A stretch of DNA of 64,000 nucleotides from Actinokineospora inagensis DSM 44258 (GCF_000482865.1 NZ_AXWW01000005.1:124001-188000); one strand, 5' to 3'. Shown: positions 27,286 to 38,775, numbered from the stretch's first letter. Program-made: numbers and translations. The notes: generated by a model not told the origin, from the letters alone.

Positions 27286-28907
27286 TGTCCGACACCATGG
27301 CGGGCCTGTTACAGGTCGGCCTGCTCGTTGTCGCCTTGGCCGTGGTGTACCGGCCGTTCGGTGACTACATGGCCCGCGTTTACACCGGGAGCAAGCATTC
27401 CCGGGTCGAGCGGGCGGTTTACCGCTTCACCAGGGTCGACCCGGATTCCGAGCAGCGGTGGGGGAACTACGCGCTCGGGGTGCTCGGGTTCTCGGTGGTC
27501 GGCGTGGTGTTGCTGTATCTGTTGCAGCGGCTGCAGACACTGCTCCCGTTCAATTACGGCAGGGGCGCGGTCGCGCCGGGGGTGGCGTTCAACACGGCGA
27601 TCAGCTTCGTGACCAACACGAACTGGCAGTCGTACGTGCCCGAGACCACCATGGGCCACTCCGTCCAGTTGCTGGGCCTCACCGTGCAGAACTTCCTGTC
27701 CGGCGCGGTGGGCATGGCGGTCGCGATGGCGTTGGTGCGCGGGTTCGTCCGGCAGCGCACCGACCGGCTGGGCAACTTCTGGGTGGACCTGACCCGCGGC
27801 ACGATCCGCATCCTGCTGCCGGTGGCGTTCCTGTTCGCGATCGTGCTGGTCGCGCTCGGCGTGGTGATGAGCTTCAAGTCCGGCGTCAGCGTGGACGGGC
27901 AGACGGTCGCCACGGCGCCGGTGGCCAGTCAGGAAGCCATCAAGGAACTCGGCACCAACGGCGGTGGCGTGCTCAACGCCAACTCCGCGCACCCGTTCGA
28001 GAACCCGAACGCCTGGACGAACCTGGTCGAGATCTTCCTGATCCTGGTCATCCCGGTGTGCCTGACCCGCACGTTCGGCACCATGGTCGGCAACCGCAAG
28101 CAGGGGCACGTGCTGCTCGGCGTGATGGGCGCGCTGTGGGCGGCGGTGCTCGCGGTCATCTGGGCCGCGGAGGCGCACGGGCTCCGACCGTTGGAGGGCA
28201 AGGAACTCCGGTTCGGCATCCCCGGTTCGGCGTTATTCGCCAACACGACCACGGCGACGTCGACGGGTGCGATCAACGCCCAGCACGACAGCCTCACCGG
28301 GCTCGGTGGCGGTGGGACGCTGCTCAACATGTTGTTCGGGGAGATGACCCCGGGCGGGGTCGGCACGGGCCTGTACAGCATCCTGGTGATGGCGGTCATC
28401 GCGATGTTCCTGGCCGGGTTGATGGTTGGCCGCACCCCGGAGTACCTGGGCAAGAAGCTCGGGAAGCGGGAGGTCACCGCCGCCGCGATCGCCATCCTGG
28501 CCATGCCCACGGTCATGCTCATCGGCTCCGGTGTCGCGGCGGTGCTGCCCGGCACGACCAGCGCCTTGAACAACCCGGGCGCGCACGGCCTGTCTGAAAT
28601 CCTCTACGCCTACGCATCCGCGTCGAACAACAACGGCAGCGCGTTCGGCGGTATCACCGTCACCAGCGACTGGTTCCAGGCGTCGCTGGGCGTGTGCATG
28701 GCGCTCGGCCGGTTCATCCCGATCATCGCGGTGCTCGCTCTGGCCGGTTCCCTTGCCGCGCAACGGAAAGTCCCGGTGTCGGCGGGCACGCTACCCACCA
28801 CCGGGCCGGTGTTCGCGAGCATGCTCGGCGGCAGCGTCGTGCTGGTCGCCGCGCTCACCTTCGTCCCCGCCCTCGCCCTCGGCCCCATCGCGGAGGCACT
28901 CCAGTGA
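27285..28907 (+). CDS. kdpA: KdpA, potassium-binding subunit
   Basis: A 540-residue multi-helix protein related to K+ channels. Selectivity-type loops are present: [34 protein letters not shown], and [13 protein letters not shown]. Length matches KdpA. It takes up K+ at very low external concentration, with KdpB supplying ATP hydrolysis. Coupled by overlap to kdpF and kdpB. Confidence 0.96.
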   Translation: MSDTMAGLLQVGLLVVALAVVYRPFGDYMARVYTGSKHSRVERAVYRFTRVDPDSEQRWGNYALGVLGFSVVGVVLLYLLQRLQTLLPFNYGRGAVAPGVAFNTAISFVTNTNWQSYVPETTMGHSVQLLGLTVQNFLSGAVGMAVAMALVRGFVRQRTDRLGNFWVDLTRGTIRILLPVAFLFAIVLVALGVVMSFKSGVSVDGQTVATAPVASQEAIKELGTNGGGVLNANSAHPFENPNAWTNLVEIFLILVIPVCLTRTFGTMVGNRKQGHVLLGVMGALWAAVLAVIWAAEAHGLRPLEGKELRFGIPGSALFANTTTATSTGAINAQHDSLTGLGGGGTLLNMLFGEMTPGGVGTGLYSILVMAVIAMFLAGLMVGRTPEYLGKKLGKREVTAAAIAILAMPTVMLIGSGVAAVLPGTTSALNNPGAHGLSEILYAYASASNNNGSAFGGITVTSDWFQASLGVCMALGRFIPIIAVLALAGSLAAQRKVPVSAGTLPTTGPVFASMLGGSVVLVAALTFVPALALGPIAEALQ

Positions 28908-30949
28908 CCACCATGACCCCGTTAGCGCCCGTTCAAGAGCCGAAACCGTTGCGACAGCACGCGGTGAAGGCGGGCGTGTTCAACCCGCGGCAACTGCTCA
29001 CGTCCATTCCGGACGCACTGCGCAAGCTCGACCCGCGCCACCAGTCGCGCAACCCGGTCATGTTCGTCGTCTGGATCGGGTCGCTGCTGGTCACCGTGTT
29101 CGCGATCGGCGAGCCCAGCGTGTTCACCATCGCCGTGGCGATCTGGCTGTGGTTCACCGTGCTGTTCGCCAACCTGGCCGAGGCCGTCGCCGAGGGCAGG
29201 GGCAAGGCGCAGGCGGAGTCGCTGCGCAAGACCAAAAAGGACACCATCGCCCGTCGCGTCACCGAGGCCGGGGAAGAGTTGGTCCCCGGCACCGAGCTGC
29301 GGATCGACGACCTGGTCGTGGTCGAGGCGGGCGAGGTGATCCCCGGCGACGGCGACGTGGTCGAGGGCATCGCCACGGTCGACGAGTCGGCCATCACCGG
29401 CGAGTCGGCCCCGGTCATCCGGGAGTCCGGTGGCGATCGGTCCGCGGTGACCGGCGGCACGACCGTGCTGTCCGACCGGGTCACCGTGCGGATCACCACC
29501 AAACCCGGAGAATCCTTTGTAGACCGGATGATCGCGTTGGTCGAGGGTGCGCGGCGGCAGAAGACGCCGAACGAGATCGCGCTGACCATCCTGCTGTCCA
29601 CATTGACCATCATCTTCCTGCTCGCCGTCGTCGCGCTGCAGCCGTTCGCGGCGTACTCGGGCGGCACCCAGTCGGTGATCGTGTTGACCGCGCTGCTCGT
29701 GTGCCTGATCCCGACCACGATCGGCGCGCTGCTCTCGGCCATCGGCATCGCGGGCATGGACCGGCTCGTGCAGCGCAACGTGCTCGCCACCTCCGGCAAG
29801 GCCGTCGAGGCGGCGGGCGACATCGACACGTTGCTGCTGGACAAGACCGGCACGATCACCTACGGCAACCGGTGGGCCACCGAGTTCATCCCGGTCGGCG
29901 GTACCCCGCTCGACACCCTCGTCGACGCGGCCCGCTTGTCCAGCCTCGCCGACGGCACACCCGAGGGCCGCAGCATCGTCGAACTGTGCGTCACCGAGCA
30001 CGGCCGCTCGGCGGAGCCGACCGACCACGAGAAGACCGGCGAGTTCGTGCCGTTCACCGCGCAAACCCGGATGAGCGGCATCGACCTCGGCGGCCGCAGG
30101 GTCCGCAAGGGCGCCGCGAGCGGCTTCGTACTGACCGCGGAGACCCGGCGGGTCGTCGACGAGATCAGCGCCCAGGGCGGCACACCCCTTGTCGTGGCGG
30201 ACAACGACGCCGTGCTCGGTGTGATCCGGCTGTCCGATGTGGTCAAACCGGGGATGGCGGCGCGGTTCGCCGAACTGCGCGCCATGGGCATCCGCACGGT
30301 CATGGTCACCGGCGACAACCCGTTGACCGCCAAGGCGATCGCGGCCGAGTCCGGAGTGGACGACTTCCTCGCCGAGGCCAAACCCGAGGACAAGATGGCG
30401 CTGATCCGGGCCGAGCAGGAGGGCGGCAAACTCGTCGCCATGACCGGCGACGGCACCAACGACGCCCCCGCCCTGGCCCAGTCCGACGTCGGCGTCGCGA
30501 TGAACACCGGCACCTCGGCCGCCAAGGAGGCCGGGAACATGGTGGACCTGGACTCCGACCCGACCAAACTGATCGAGATCGTCGAGATCGGCAAGCAACT
30601 GCTGATCACCCGGGGCGCGCTGACCACCTTCAGCGTGGCCAACGACCTGGCCAAGTACTTCGCGATCCTGCCCGCGATGTTCGCCTCGATCTACCCGCAA
30701 CTGGGTGGGCTGAACATCATGCACCTGCACTCGTCGAACTCCGCGATCCTGTCGGCCGTGGTGTTCAACGCCCTGGTGATCATCGCCCTGGTCCCCCTCG
30801 CCCTGCGCGGCGTGCGATACCGACCGTCCAACGCCTCCGCGCTGCTCCGCCGCAACCTCCTGATCTACGGCCTCGGCGGCGTGCTGGCCCCGTTCGCCGG
30901 CATCTGGCTGATCGACCTGGTAGTCCGACTCATCCCCGGAATCGGGTGA
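28904..30949 (+). CDS. kdpB: KdpB, P-type ATPase catalytic subunit
   Basis: A 681-residue P-type ATPase. Phosphorylation site D313 in [12 protein letters not shown], actuator TGES in [11 protein letters not shown], hinge [14 protein letters not shown] near residue 510. Full length. GTG 28904 overlaps the kdpA stop (GTGA); an ATG nine bases on is possible. Drives K+ transport through KdpA. Confidence 0.96.
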   Translation: MTTMTPLAPVQEPKPLRQHAVKAGVFNPRQLLTSIPDALRKLDPRHQSRNPVMFVVWIGSLLVTVFAIGEPSVFTIAVAIWLWFTVLFANLAEAVAEGRGKAQAESLRKTKKDTIARRVTEAGEELVPGTELRIDDLVVVEAGEVIPGDGDVVEGIATVDESAITGESAPVIRESGGDRSAVTGGTTVLSDRVTVRITTKPGESFVDRMIALVEGARRQKTPNEIALTILLSTLTIIFLLAVVALQPFAAYSGGTQSVIVLTALLVCLIPTTIGALLSAIGIAGMDRLVQRNVLATSGKAVEAAGDIDTLLLDKTGTITYGNRWATEFIPVGGTPLDTLVDAARLSSLADGTPEGRSIVELCVTEHGRSAEPTDHEKTGEFVPFTAQTRMSGIDLGGRRVRKGAASGFVLTAETRRVVDEISAQGGTPLVVADNDAVLGVIRLSDVVKPGMAARFAELRAMGIRTVMVTGDNPLTAKAIAAESGVDDFLAEAKPEDKMALIRAEQEGGKLVAMTGDGTNDAPALAQSDVGVAMNTGTSAAKEAGNMVDLDSDPTKLIEIVEIGKQLLITRGALTTFSVANDLAKYFAILPAMFASIYPQLGGLNIMHLHSSNSAILSAVVFNALVIIALVPLALRGVRYRPSNASALLRRNLLIYGLGGVLAPFAGIWLIDLVVRLIPGIG

Positions 30950-31488
30950 ACACCGTGCTCAAACAAACCCTGGCCGGCCTGCGAATCCTGCTGGTGCTGA
31001 CCGTGATCACCGGCATCCTCTACCCCACCGCCGTCTGGGCGGTCTCCCGCCTCCCCGGCCTCCACCCCAACGCCGAAGCCACCAACACCACCCTCGTCGC
31101 CGTCCCCCGCGACGGCACCGGCTGGTTCTTCCCACGCCCCTCGGCCGCAACCCTCCCCGCATCCGGCGGATCAAACAAGTCCGAGGTCAACACCGACTAC
31201 ACGGCAACAATCGCCCAACGCCGCACCGAAATCGCCCACCGCGAGGGGGTGGCGGAGGACCAGGTGCCGGAGGACGCGGTGACAGCCTCGGCATCCGGCC
31301 TGGACCCGGACATCTCCCCCGCCTACGCCGCCATCCAAATCCCCCGCGTCGCCCGCGAAACCGGACTCCCCCTGGCCCAGGTGCGGTCCCTCGTATCCGA
31401 AGCCACCACCCCCCGCCCCCTCGGCTTCATCGGCGAACCCCTCGTCAACACCACCCACCTCAACCACCTGCTAACCACCTCACGATGA
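30946..31488 (+). CDS. kdpC: KdpC, short variant
   Basis: A 180-residue KdpC: one N-terminal transmembrane helix, FFPRPSA, then [14 protein letters not shown] and the conserved C-terminal part ([32 protein letters not shown]). The usual stretch before the FxxRPSA motif, with GS-LIGQ, is replaced by a short [15 protein letters not shown], so the periplasmic part lacks about ten or more residues relative to common homologues. GTG overlaps kdpB. It may be functional, but the change is unusual. Confidence 0.88.
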   Translation: MNTVLKQTLAGLRILLVLTVITGILYPTAVWAVSRLPGLHPNAEATNTTLVAVPRDGTGWFFPRPSAATLPASGGSNKSEVNTDYTATIAQRRTEIAHREGVAEDQVPEDAVTASASGLDPDISPAYAAIQIPRVARETGLPLAQVRSLVSEATTPRPLGFIGEPLVNTTHLNHLLTTSR

Positions 31489-31515
31489 GCCACCCCCTCT
31501 CGCCCTGCCCCCTCC

Positions 31516-31640
31516 GGGCGCACCCCAGCCCCCACCCTTCCCGGGGGGCGTCCCCGAGGCCAGTCTACCGACACGGCAAGGTCAACAGGAGCCGGCGAAC
31601 CAAGCTGGGGACGAGCGAACGGGATGTGGACAACTCGCCC
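31516..31640 (+). repeat. Intergenic repeat copy 1 with DnaA-box-like end
   Basis: About 125 bp with the shared core GTCAACAGGAGCCGGCG and ending in TGTGGACAACTC at 31625. Three mismatches to copy 2 in the best 78 bp. The frames across it are not convincing genes. Confidence 0.7.
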
Positions 31641-32029
31641 CGGGCGGACAGGCGGGATGAGCATCCGCGCAGGGCTGGAGTTGCCCGAGATCACACAAAA
31701 CCAAAGCCAACGAGGAGTCAGGCACCTACCCAAGCCCCAATGCCACCAACTCAACGTTTTCCCTGGTCGCGACCGGTGCTGAGTCCAGATCGCCCACTGC
31801 TCGACCATCCAAACAGGACAATCAGGCACGCTAGCCCAGCAGCCGTTAATCACGTCGGCGCATCCGGTCACCCACCCTGTGACGGCAGCCTTGCCGTCGA
31901 CACTCGCAACGCGCTCTGAACTGCGACAACAATCGTCGAGTCAGTGGCATTGCCTCAGCCCGTAAGGCGTGAATCGAGGTCTCGACGCTCTGCGGTAGCC
32001 CTACCGCCACCTCTTACCGCACCCCACCC

Positions 32030-32152
32030 GGGCGCAGCCCGGCCCCCACCCTCCCGGGGGGCGTCCCCGAGGCCAGTCTACCGACACAGCAAGGTCAACA
32101 GGAGCCGGCGGACCAGGCTGGGGACGAGCGACGAGTATGTGGACAACTCGAC
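32030..32152 (+). repeat. Intergenic repeat copy 2 with DnaA-box-like end
   Basis: Same unit as copy 1, ending in TGTGGACAACTC at 32138. A partial further copy (GTCAACAGGAG then CCAGCCTGTGGGCAC) lies at about 32258-32300. Confidence 0.7.
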
Positions 32153-32430
32153 CGGGAACCGGCAGCGGAGTGCGTACCCGGTAGAGCGGGCCGAAGTCGC
32201 GGGAGATCACGAACGAAGGCGAAAAGAGTTGGCTCAGCGGGCACGCCAGAAGACCCGTGAGGTCAACAGGAGCGAGCCGCCAGCCTGTGGGCACACTGAA
32301 AGACAACCCGAGCGGGACAAGCGCCCCCGCAGGTTGGACTGGAACTGCCGGAAGTCACACGGGACGAAAGCCGTGGAGTCAAGCCCGACAGGCAAGCTCA
32401 AGGACACAAACCCACGAACCACGCCCGCCG

Positions 32431-32552
32431 CCGCAACCCAGCCCCCACCCGTCCCGGGGGGCGACCCCGGACCCAGCCTACCCAACCAGCAAGATCAACA
32501 GGCGCCGGCGACCCAGCCTGTGGACACGCGAGAACGATGTGGACAACTCAAC
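32431..32552 (+). repeat. Intergenic repeat copy 3 with DnaA-box-like end
   Basis: More diverged copy, again ending in TGTGGACAACTC (from 32538); a near-match TGTGGACAC lies at 32519. It ends about 60 bp before kdpD. Confidence 0.65.
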
Positions 32553-32613
32553 CGCAGCACCGAACACCCCCACACAAAAGGACGATCCCGCACCCACCCA
32601 CCACACTGACCAC

Positions 32614-35115
32614 GTGAACGGCGATCCCAAACGCGGCGAACTGCGGATCTACCTCGGCGCGGCCCCCGGAGTCGGCAAGACATTCGCCATGCTCGGCGAG
32701 GCCCACCGTCGGCGCGAACGCGATACCGATGTCGTTGTTGGCCTGGTCGAGACGCACGGGCGGGCGAAGACGGCGGAGTTGCTCGACGGGCTGGAAGTAC
32801 TCCCCCGCCGGGTGCTCGTCCACCGGGGCGTCGAGTTCACCGAGTTGGACGTTCCCGGGATGCTCGCCCGCTCCCCCGAGGTCGCCGTGGTCGACGAGCT
32901 CGCCCACACCAACGCACCCGGTTCGCGGAACGCCAAGCGCTGGGAAGATGTGGAGGAACTGCTCGCGGCGGGGATCGATGTGCTGTCCACCGTCAACGTG
33001 CAGCACTTGGAGTCGCTCAACGACGTGGTGTGGCGGATCACCGGGGCTCGGCAGCGGGAGACCGTGCCGGACGAGGTGGTCCGGCGTGCTGAGCAGGTCG
33101 AGTTGGTCGACATCACGCCGGAGGCGTTGCGCAGGCGGCTCGCCCACGGGAACGTCTATGCCGCTCACAAGATCGATGCCGCGCTCGGCAACTACTTCCG
33201 GATCGGCAACCTGACCGCCCTGCGCGAGCTGGCTCTGCTGTGGGTCGCCGACCAGGTCGACGTGGCCTTGCAGCGGTACCGGACCGAGCAGCGGATCACC
33301 GACACCTGGGAGACCCGCGAACGGCTCGTGGTCGCCATCACCGGCGGCCCGGAGAGCGAGACGCTGATCCGGCGTGGTCGACGCATCGCCGCGCGGGCCG
33401 GGGCGGACTTGATGGTCGTGCACGTCATGCGCGGCGACGGGCTCGCCGGGGCGCCGCCGGAGCAGGTGGCCAGGTCGCGGAAGCTCACCGAGGACGTCGG
33501 CGCGAGTTTCCACAGTGTCGTGGGCGACGATGTGCCGACCGCGTTGCTGGAGTTCGCCCGGGGGGTCAACGCGACCCAACTGGTGCTCGGCACGTCCCGG
33601 CGGACCCGGCTGGCCAGGGCGTTCGACGAGGGCATCGGCGCGGCCGTGACCCGGTCGTCCGGGCAGATCGACGTGCACATGGTCACCCACGAGGCGGCCC
33701 GCAGGGCGCAGCGGTGGTCGCTGAGCCGCACCGCGCTGAGCCCGGTGCGGATGGTGGTCGGCTGGGCGCTGGCAGTGGTCCTGCCGGTCGCGGTGACCTG
33801 GCTGGGCCGGGCGGCGCCGAACCTGACGTTCTCCACCGACGAGATCGGGTTCTTCCTGGCCACGGTCGTGGTCGCCCTGGTCGGCGGGCTGGGTCCGGCG
33901 GTGGTGGCCGCCGTGTTCGGCGCCGGGCTGCTGAACTACTTCTTCACCGAGCCGCTCTACAGCCTGTCGGTGAACAACCCGGACAACCTGGTCAGCCTCG
34001 TCGCGATGGTGCTGGTGGCGGTGCTCGTCGCGCTCGTCGTCGACCGCGCCGCCCGGCTGGCCATCCAGGCGGCGCAGGCGCGGACGGAGGCGGCGCTGCT
34101 GGCGTCCTACGCACGCACCGTGCTGACCAGCCCCCGGCCGCTGGAGCGGCTGCTGGAGAAGGTCCGGGAGAACTTCGGCCTCGACTCGGTCGCCCTGCTC
34201 GAACAGCAAGGCGGCGGTTGGCACCGGGTCGCCTGCTCCGGTCCCCGGCCGTGCGCCGAGCCGGACGAGGCCGATGTGGACGTCCCGGTCACCGCCGAGG
34301 TCCACCTTGCCCTGCGCGGCCGGACGCTGCCCGCCGGTGACCAGCGGGCACTGGAGGCCGCCGCCGGTCAGGCCCTGCTGGCGTTGCGGCAGCAGCGGAT
34401 GGCCGCCGAGACGGCCGACGCCCAACGCCGCGCGGAGACCACCGAGCTGCGCACCGCCCTGCTCTCGGCCGTCGGCCACGACCTGCGCACCCCGTTGACG
34501 TCGATCAAGGCCGCCGTGGGCAGCCTGCGCGCCACCGACCTCCAACTGTCCGAAGAGGACACGGCGGAGCTGCTGGAGACCGCCGAGGTCTCGGTGGACC
34601 GGCTGGCGGGCCTGGTCGACAACCTGCTCGACTCGTCCCGGCTGGCCACCGGCGCCGTCGCCCCCCAACTGCGCCCGGTCGGCTACGACGAGGCGGTGGC
34701 CCGCGCCCTCGCCGGGATCGACAGCCGGGACGCGGTGGTCGTCGAGGTCGCCGAAGACCTCCCCGGGGTCCTGGCCGACGTCGGTCTGCTGGAACGGGTG
34801 GTGGCCAACGTCATCGACAACGCCCTGCGCCACGGCGGCCCCCAGGTCGCCGTGCGCGGCAGCGCCCACGCCAACGCCGTCGAACTGCGCGTCGTCGACC
34901 ACGGCCCCGGCCTCCCCCGCGACGCCGCCGACGCCGTGTTCGCCCCCTTCCAACGCCTCGGCGACCGCGACAACATCCCCGGTGTCGGCCTTGGCCTGAG
35001 CGTCGCCAAGGGCTTCACCGAGGCCATGGGCGGAACGATCACCGCGGAGGACACCCCGGGCGGCGGGTTGACCATCGTCGTGTCACTGCCCGTCGCCGCT
35101 GGTGGCTCGGCTTGA
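32614..35115 (+). CDS. kdpD: KdpD, osmosensitive K+ sensor histidine kinase
   Basis: An 833-residue sensor kinase. N-terminal KdpD domain with Walker A GAAPGVGKT (15-23) and Walker-B-like VVDELAHTNAPG; a universal-stress-like part (about 245-370); four transmembrane helices of the DUF4118 type (about 385-485); a GAF-like part; HisKA with H622 in AVGHDLRTPLTSIK; HATPase with GVGLGLSVAKGF. GTG 32614 puts the first strand of the KdpD domain at the start, but no ribosome site is seen, so it may be leaderless or start elsewhere. No kdpE response-regulator gene follows; the next gene is unrelated. Confidence 0.92.
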   Translation: MNGDPKRGELRIYLGAAPGVGKTFAMLGEAHRRRERDTDVVVGLVETHGRAKTAELLDGLEVLPRRVLVHRGVEFTELDVPGMLARSPEVAVVDELAHTNAPGSRNAKRWEDVEELLAAGIDVLSTVNVQHLESLNDVVWRITGARQRETVPDEVVRRAEQVELVDITPEALRRRLAHGNVYAAHKIDAALGNYFRIGNLTALRELALLWVADQVDVALQRYRTEQRITDTWETRERLVVAITGGPESETLIRRGRRIAARAGADLMVVHVMRGDGLAGAPPEQVARSRKLTEDVGASFHSVVGDDVPTALLEFARGVNATQLVLGTSRRTRLARAFDEGIGAAVTRSSGQIDVHMVTHEAARRAQRWSLSRTALSPVRMVVGWALAVVLPVAVTWLGRAAPNLTFSTDEIGFFLATVVVALVGGLGPAVVAAVFGAGLLNYFFTEPLYSLSVNNPDNLVSLVAMVLVAVLVALVVDRAARLAIQAAQARTEAALLASYARTVLTSPRPLERLLEKVRENFGLDSVALLEQQGGGWHRVACSGPRPCAEPDEADVDVPVTAEVHLALRGRTLPAGDQRALEAAAGQALLALRQQRMAAETADAQRRAETTELRTALLSAVGHDLRTPLTSIKAAVGSLRATDLQLSEEDTAELLETAEVSVDRLAGLVDNLLDSSRLATGAVAPQLRPVGYDEAVARALAGIDSRDAVVVEVAEDLPGVLADVGLLERVVANVIDNALRHGGPQVAVRGSAHANAVELRVVDHGPGLPRDAADAVFAPFQRLGDRDNIPGVGLGLSVAKGFTEAMGGTITAEDTPGGGLTIVVSLPVAAGGSA

Positions 35116-35126
35116 TCACCGGCACA

Positions 35127-38100
35127 ATGGCGGTCCCCGACCCCCGACGATCCGGACACGACGATCAGCTACCCGAACACTTGCGTCGAGCCCAACCCGG
35201 CACTGCGCGAACTACTCGCCCGCTCCGACGAGTCGATCTTCCTCATGGGCGGCCACGGCACCGGTAAGACCTGGCTGGCCACGCAGTTCGTGCTCCGAAC
35301 GCAGACCTCGCGCACCGCGGGCAAGTGGTTTGACGTGGACAAGTGGGATGGCCACAGCGCAGTCGGCACCTGGCTCAAGACCGGCCCACGGACAGCGGAA
35401 CTGCTCGACGCGGGGAAGATCCACCCCGTCATCGACGGGGTGGATCGGCTCGCCCCCGGGCTGCGGGCCGGGTTCCTCGACCAGGTGCGGGACCTGCCGT
35501 TCCCCGTCCTGCTCACCGGTCGACCGATGGACATCGACGACCGGTTCCCGATCATCCAGGCACAGCCCCCGCCACTGCACGCCACGCTCGGCGCCTGGCC
35601 CGAGATCGCCCAGGACGTGCACGACGATCCGACCGGCCCGCCCGCACTGGCGTTGGCCGATCCGGTCAACCGATACCTGCTCACCAAGAACTACGCGGAA
35701 AAGCCCGGGGCAGCGGCCGAACTGGTCGACCGCACGGTGTTCCCGGACGCGGCGGCGATCGAACGGCACCTCTCCGACAACGCACGCCGCGGCCCGCTTG
35801 ACCGACTTCGTGCGCTCAGCGCCTTCGCGCAGACGAGTGGAACCGAGGGGATCGCCTGGTGGACCCTGCCGAACCAGGCACCCCGGGCGGCATTCACCAC
35901 CGTCGCCGCGATCACCGGTGCGCTCGGCGGAGTCGCGGCGGAGATCATCGCGGGTCACACGGCCCTGTCGTGGACCATGACCACGCTGGCGCGGGTTGTC
36001 GTCGGGATCGTCATCGGACTGGCGCTGTTCGCGTTCACCTGGCAAGCCCGGCGACCGCGGTCGCCCAGGATGCTCCGCACCGAGTTCCGACTCGGCCGGT
36101 GGACGGCGGCGCAGGACGAGAACACCATGCTCGATCCCAAGGACGTCCTTGTCAGCGACCTCGTCGTGGCAATCATGCGGTTCGCCTTCGCGGGGATCCC
36201 GGCCCTGTTCCTCCTGCTCTTTCTCCGGATACCCATCGCCAGCGACGCGCTGAAGGTCCTGGCTCTCGCGGTGGGCGTCGCCGGGTTCTCCGGATCGGCC
36301 AGTTTCCGGCTTGGGATCGCCTACCTGTCGTCGAGCGCGAGCAGGTACGCGTGGGAGTTCGTCGAGGAACCACCCGCCGAACTGTTGACCCGAACCGGGG
36401 GGAGGCTCTACTTCCGCGACGAGTCCATCCAGCAGCGGCTGGCCGGGCTGCGCCTCGACTGGGTCGAGTTCGACGAGGTCGGCGCGCGCGGTGGACACCT
36501 CGCCGTGCTGCGCGGACGGTTAGTCGAACAAGCGTGCCTGCGCGCTGACGTCGCCGGGATGATCGAGCCCGACGCGCTGCCCGCCTTCAAGGCGGACGTC
36601 GTGTCCGATGTGGACAAAGCCAATCCGGCGATCCGGATCACCACGGCGGCCGCGCGCGAGCGTTACTTCACCGCAAAGGCCAACTACGTCGCCGCTGCGC
36701 TCGGCAGCTCCCTGAGCCAGGCGGTGGGGCTGGCCTTCCTGTCTCGCGCGCTTGTCGTGCCCGGCGCGCTGTTGTCGGTGTTCAGCTACCTGATCGCTGT
36801 CGCACTCTGGCACGGCGTCCTCTGGCTGTCCTTGACCATCTCCAGTGTCATCGTGGCAGGTTGGGCGGCCTGGTACATCAAGACCCGTGCGATCCGGTCG
36901 ACCTCGGCCGGGCTCGGCTTGGTGATCGCGATGACCGCCGCGGGCGTCTTGCTACCGCGTCAGATCCCTTTCCTGAACCGGGGCTGGTTGTTGGCCGGTG
37001 CCTGTGGCGCGTTGTTGTGCTTCGCGGGATGGCGGCTCGCGAAACGATTCCGGATTCGGACCGGGGCGTTGAAGTTCGACGATCCCGATCGGTGGCCGCC
37101 TCGCGGTCGCTCTACAGCCGAGGACGACGCGCGCAAGGCGGCTCAGGACGCTTTGCGGGACTGGTACGACGCGATTGTGGAACGCGGGATCATGCCGCTG
37201 GTGCGGGTGCGACTGGTGGACGCCGCAGTGTGGTCGTACGAGAAAGTGTTGCCCACGGCGGATGTCCGGCGGCTCGGTGACATCACCGATGTGACCGAGT
37301 ACGTGCCGACCGAGACCAGTGAACGGCTGCGGCAGATCATCGACACGCGGTCCGGGGGCGCCATCGGGATCAGCGGTTCCCGCGGGGCCGGGAAAAGCAC
37401 GCTGCTGAAGATGTTCGGCGAACTCCGGTTCGGTGCGAGACCAAACGACGTCACCCTGGTTGTGCCCGCGCCGACCAACTACGGGTCGCGGGATTTCCTC
37501 GTTCACCTTTACGCCACGCTTTGTCGGAAGGTGATTGGCTCGGAAGAGGTTTCGTCGCGGCGGGTGCGGGTGTGGTGGTTCGTGGCACTCGGCGGTGTGG
37601 TGACGGCGCTGGTCGCATGGCGGTGGGACTGGTTGACGACGGTGGCGCGGTTGGTTCCGCCCAACTGGCAGCGGGTGACCGTCGGGGCGGGTCTGGCGGT
37701 CACGGCGGGTGCGCTGGGCTTCGCGTGGTGGCAGCAGCGTCGGGCGCGGCGCCGCACCGGCGACCCCCTTGTGGCAGCAGCGAAACAGCGACTGGACGGG
37801 CTGCGGTTCGTCGAGACCACGACGGTCACGACATCGGTGACGGTGAAGCCGCCTGCGGTCGCGGAGTTCGGTGGATCACAAGCGAAAGCCAAGACGGGGC
37901 AAGTAAAGACACTGCCGGAACTGGTCGACGATTTGCGGGACTTTCTCCGGTTGTTGACCAGGGACAAGCCCGGCACGCGGGTCGTGTTGTGCGTGGACGA
38001 ACTGGACAAGATCGGCACGGCGGCCGAGGCCGAGCGGTTCCTCAACGACATCAAGGCCATCTTCGGCGTCGAGGGCTGCTTCTTTCTGGTGGCGGTCTCC

Positions 38101-38775
38101 AGTGACGCGCTGGCGTCGTTCTCGGCGCGGTCGCTGGCCGTGCGGACCGCGTTCGACTCGGCGTTCGACGACGTGGTGACGGTCGGCCGGTTCGAGCTGT
38201 CCGACACGCGGCGGTTGTTGGTGCAGCGGGTATCGCGGTTGCCGGAGCCGTTCGTCTGGCTTTGCCACGCGTTGTCCAGTGGGCTGCCCAGGGACCTGAA
38301 CCGGATCGTCCGGGACCTCTACTACATCCACACGAAGCTGCGGGTGGACGACCTGGCCACGTTGTCGCGCGAACTGGTGGCCGCCGACCTGCGCGTCGTG
38401 ACCGACGGCCTCGCCGCCCGGGTCGCCGACCGGTTCGACCACTTCGCGGTGACCACGCGGCGGCACATCGCCGAGGCCAGCAGGCTCGACGTCACCAGCC
38501 TGGCGCTGCTCAACCACCAGGCGCCGAACGACCCGCGCACCGCCGGGGACGAGCTCAACACGGTGCTCGCCCAACTCCAGTCGTACCTGACCTACGCGGC
38601 GGCGCTGCTGCGGGCGTTCGGGGACAACGCGGACACGGTCATCGGCGAACTCCGGAACACCCCGGCCGAACCGATCGACTACCTCGCCCTCGCCCGGGTC
38701 TCCCTGTCCGCCGACCCCGGCGGCGCCGACGCCTACCTCCGGGACTGGACCGAGTTCGAGGATCGGCGCCGGTAG
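35127..38775 (+). CDS. Very large membrane protein with two P-loop NTPase modules (KAP-like C-terminal part), start frame-broken
   Basis: About 1176 residues from ATG 35245, or about 1215 if the C5 run at 35141-35145 is read as C4, which joins ATG 35127 to the same frame (MAVPDPDDPDTTISYPNTCV). The second start is likely because GGHGTGKT then follows a proper first strand (ESIFLMG). Module 1: Walker A GGHGTGKT (35248-35271) and an Asp-rich second strand (VIDGVDRL). A central part has about ten hydrophobic segments (about 36.0-37.0 kb). Module 2: Walker A GSRGAGKST (37375-37401) and Walker B VLCVDELDKIG (about 37987), a KAP-type membrane P-loop pattern with two further helices between. No named function; size, two NTPases and membrane anchoring recall immune/STAND or KAP proteins (inference). 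Confidence 0.75.

Larger units (their letters stand above)
31489..32613. other. 1.1-kb intergenic region between kdpC and kdpD
   Basis: Holds the three (four with a partial) repeats above and no gene I can support; the longest frames are basic, Pro/Arg/Thr-rich and follow the repeats. Each repeat's first box TGTGGACAA equals the DnaA-box sequence TTGTCCACA on the other strand. Confidence 0.6.

Noticed and set aside
28922-30730. 602-residue leftward frame opposite kdpB
   Set aside because: kdpB is unmistakable; the antisense frame is a third-position GC artefact.
31485-32609. Rightward frames of 144 and 221 residues between kdpC and kdpD
   Set aside because: They follow the repeats and are rich in Pro, Arg, Thr and Ser, with no domain or ribosome site.
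31489-32613. Chromosomal replication origin
   Set aside because: Few DnaA boxes, no AT-rich unwinding region and no dnaA, dnaN or recF nearby.
32548-34953. 801-residue leftward frame opposite kdpD
   Set aside because: Antisense shadow of kdpD, low-complexity His/Gln/Gly/Arg content.
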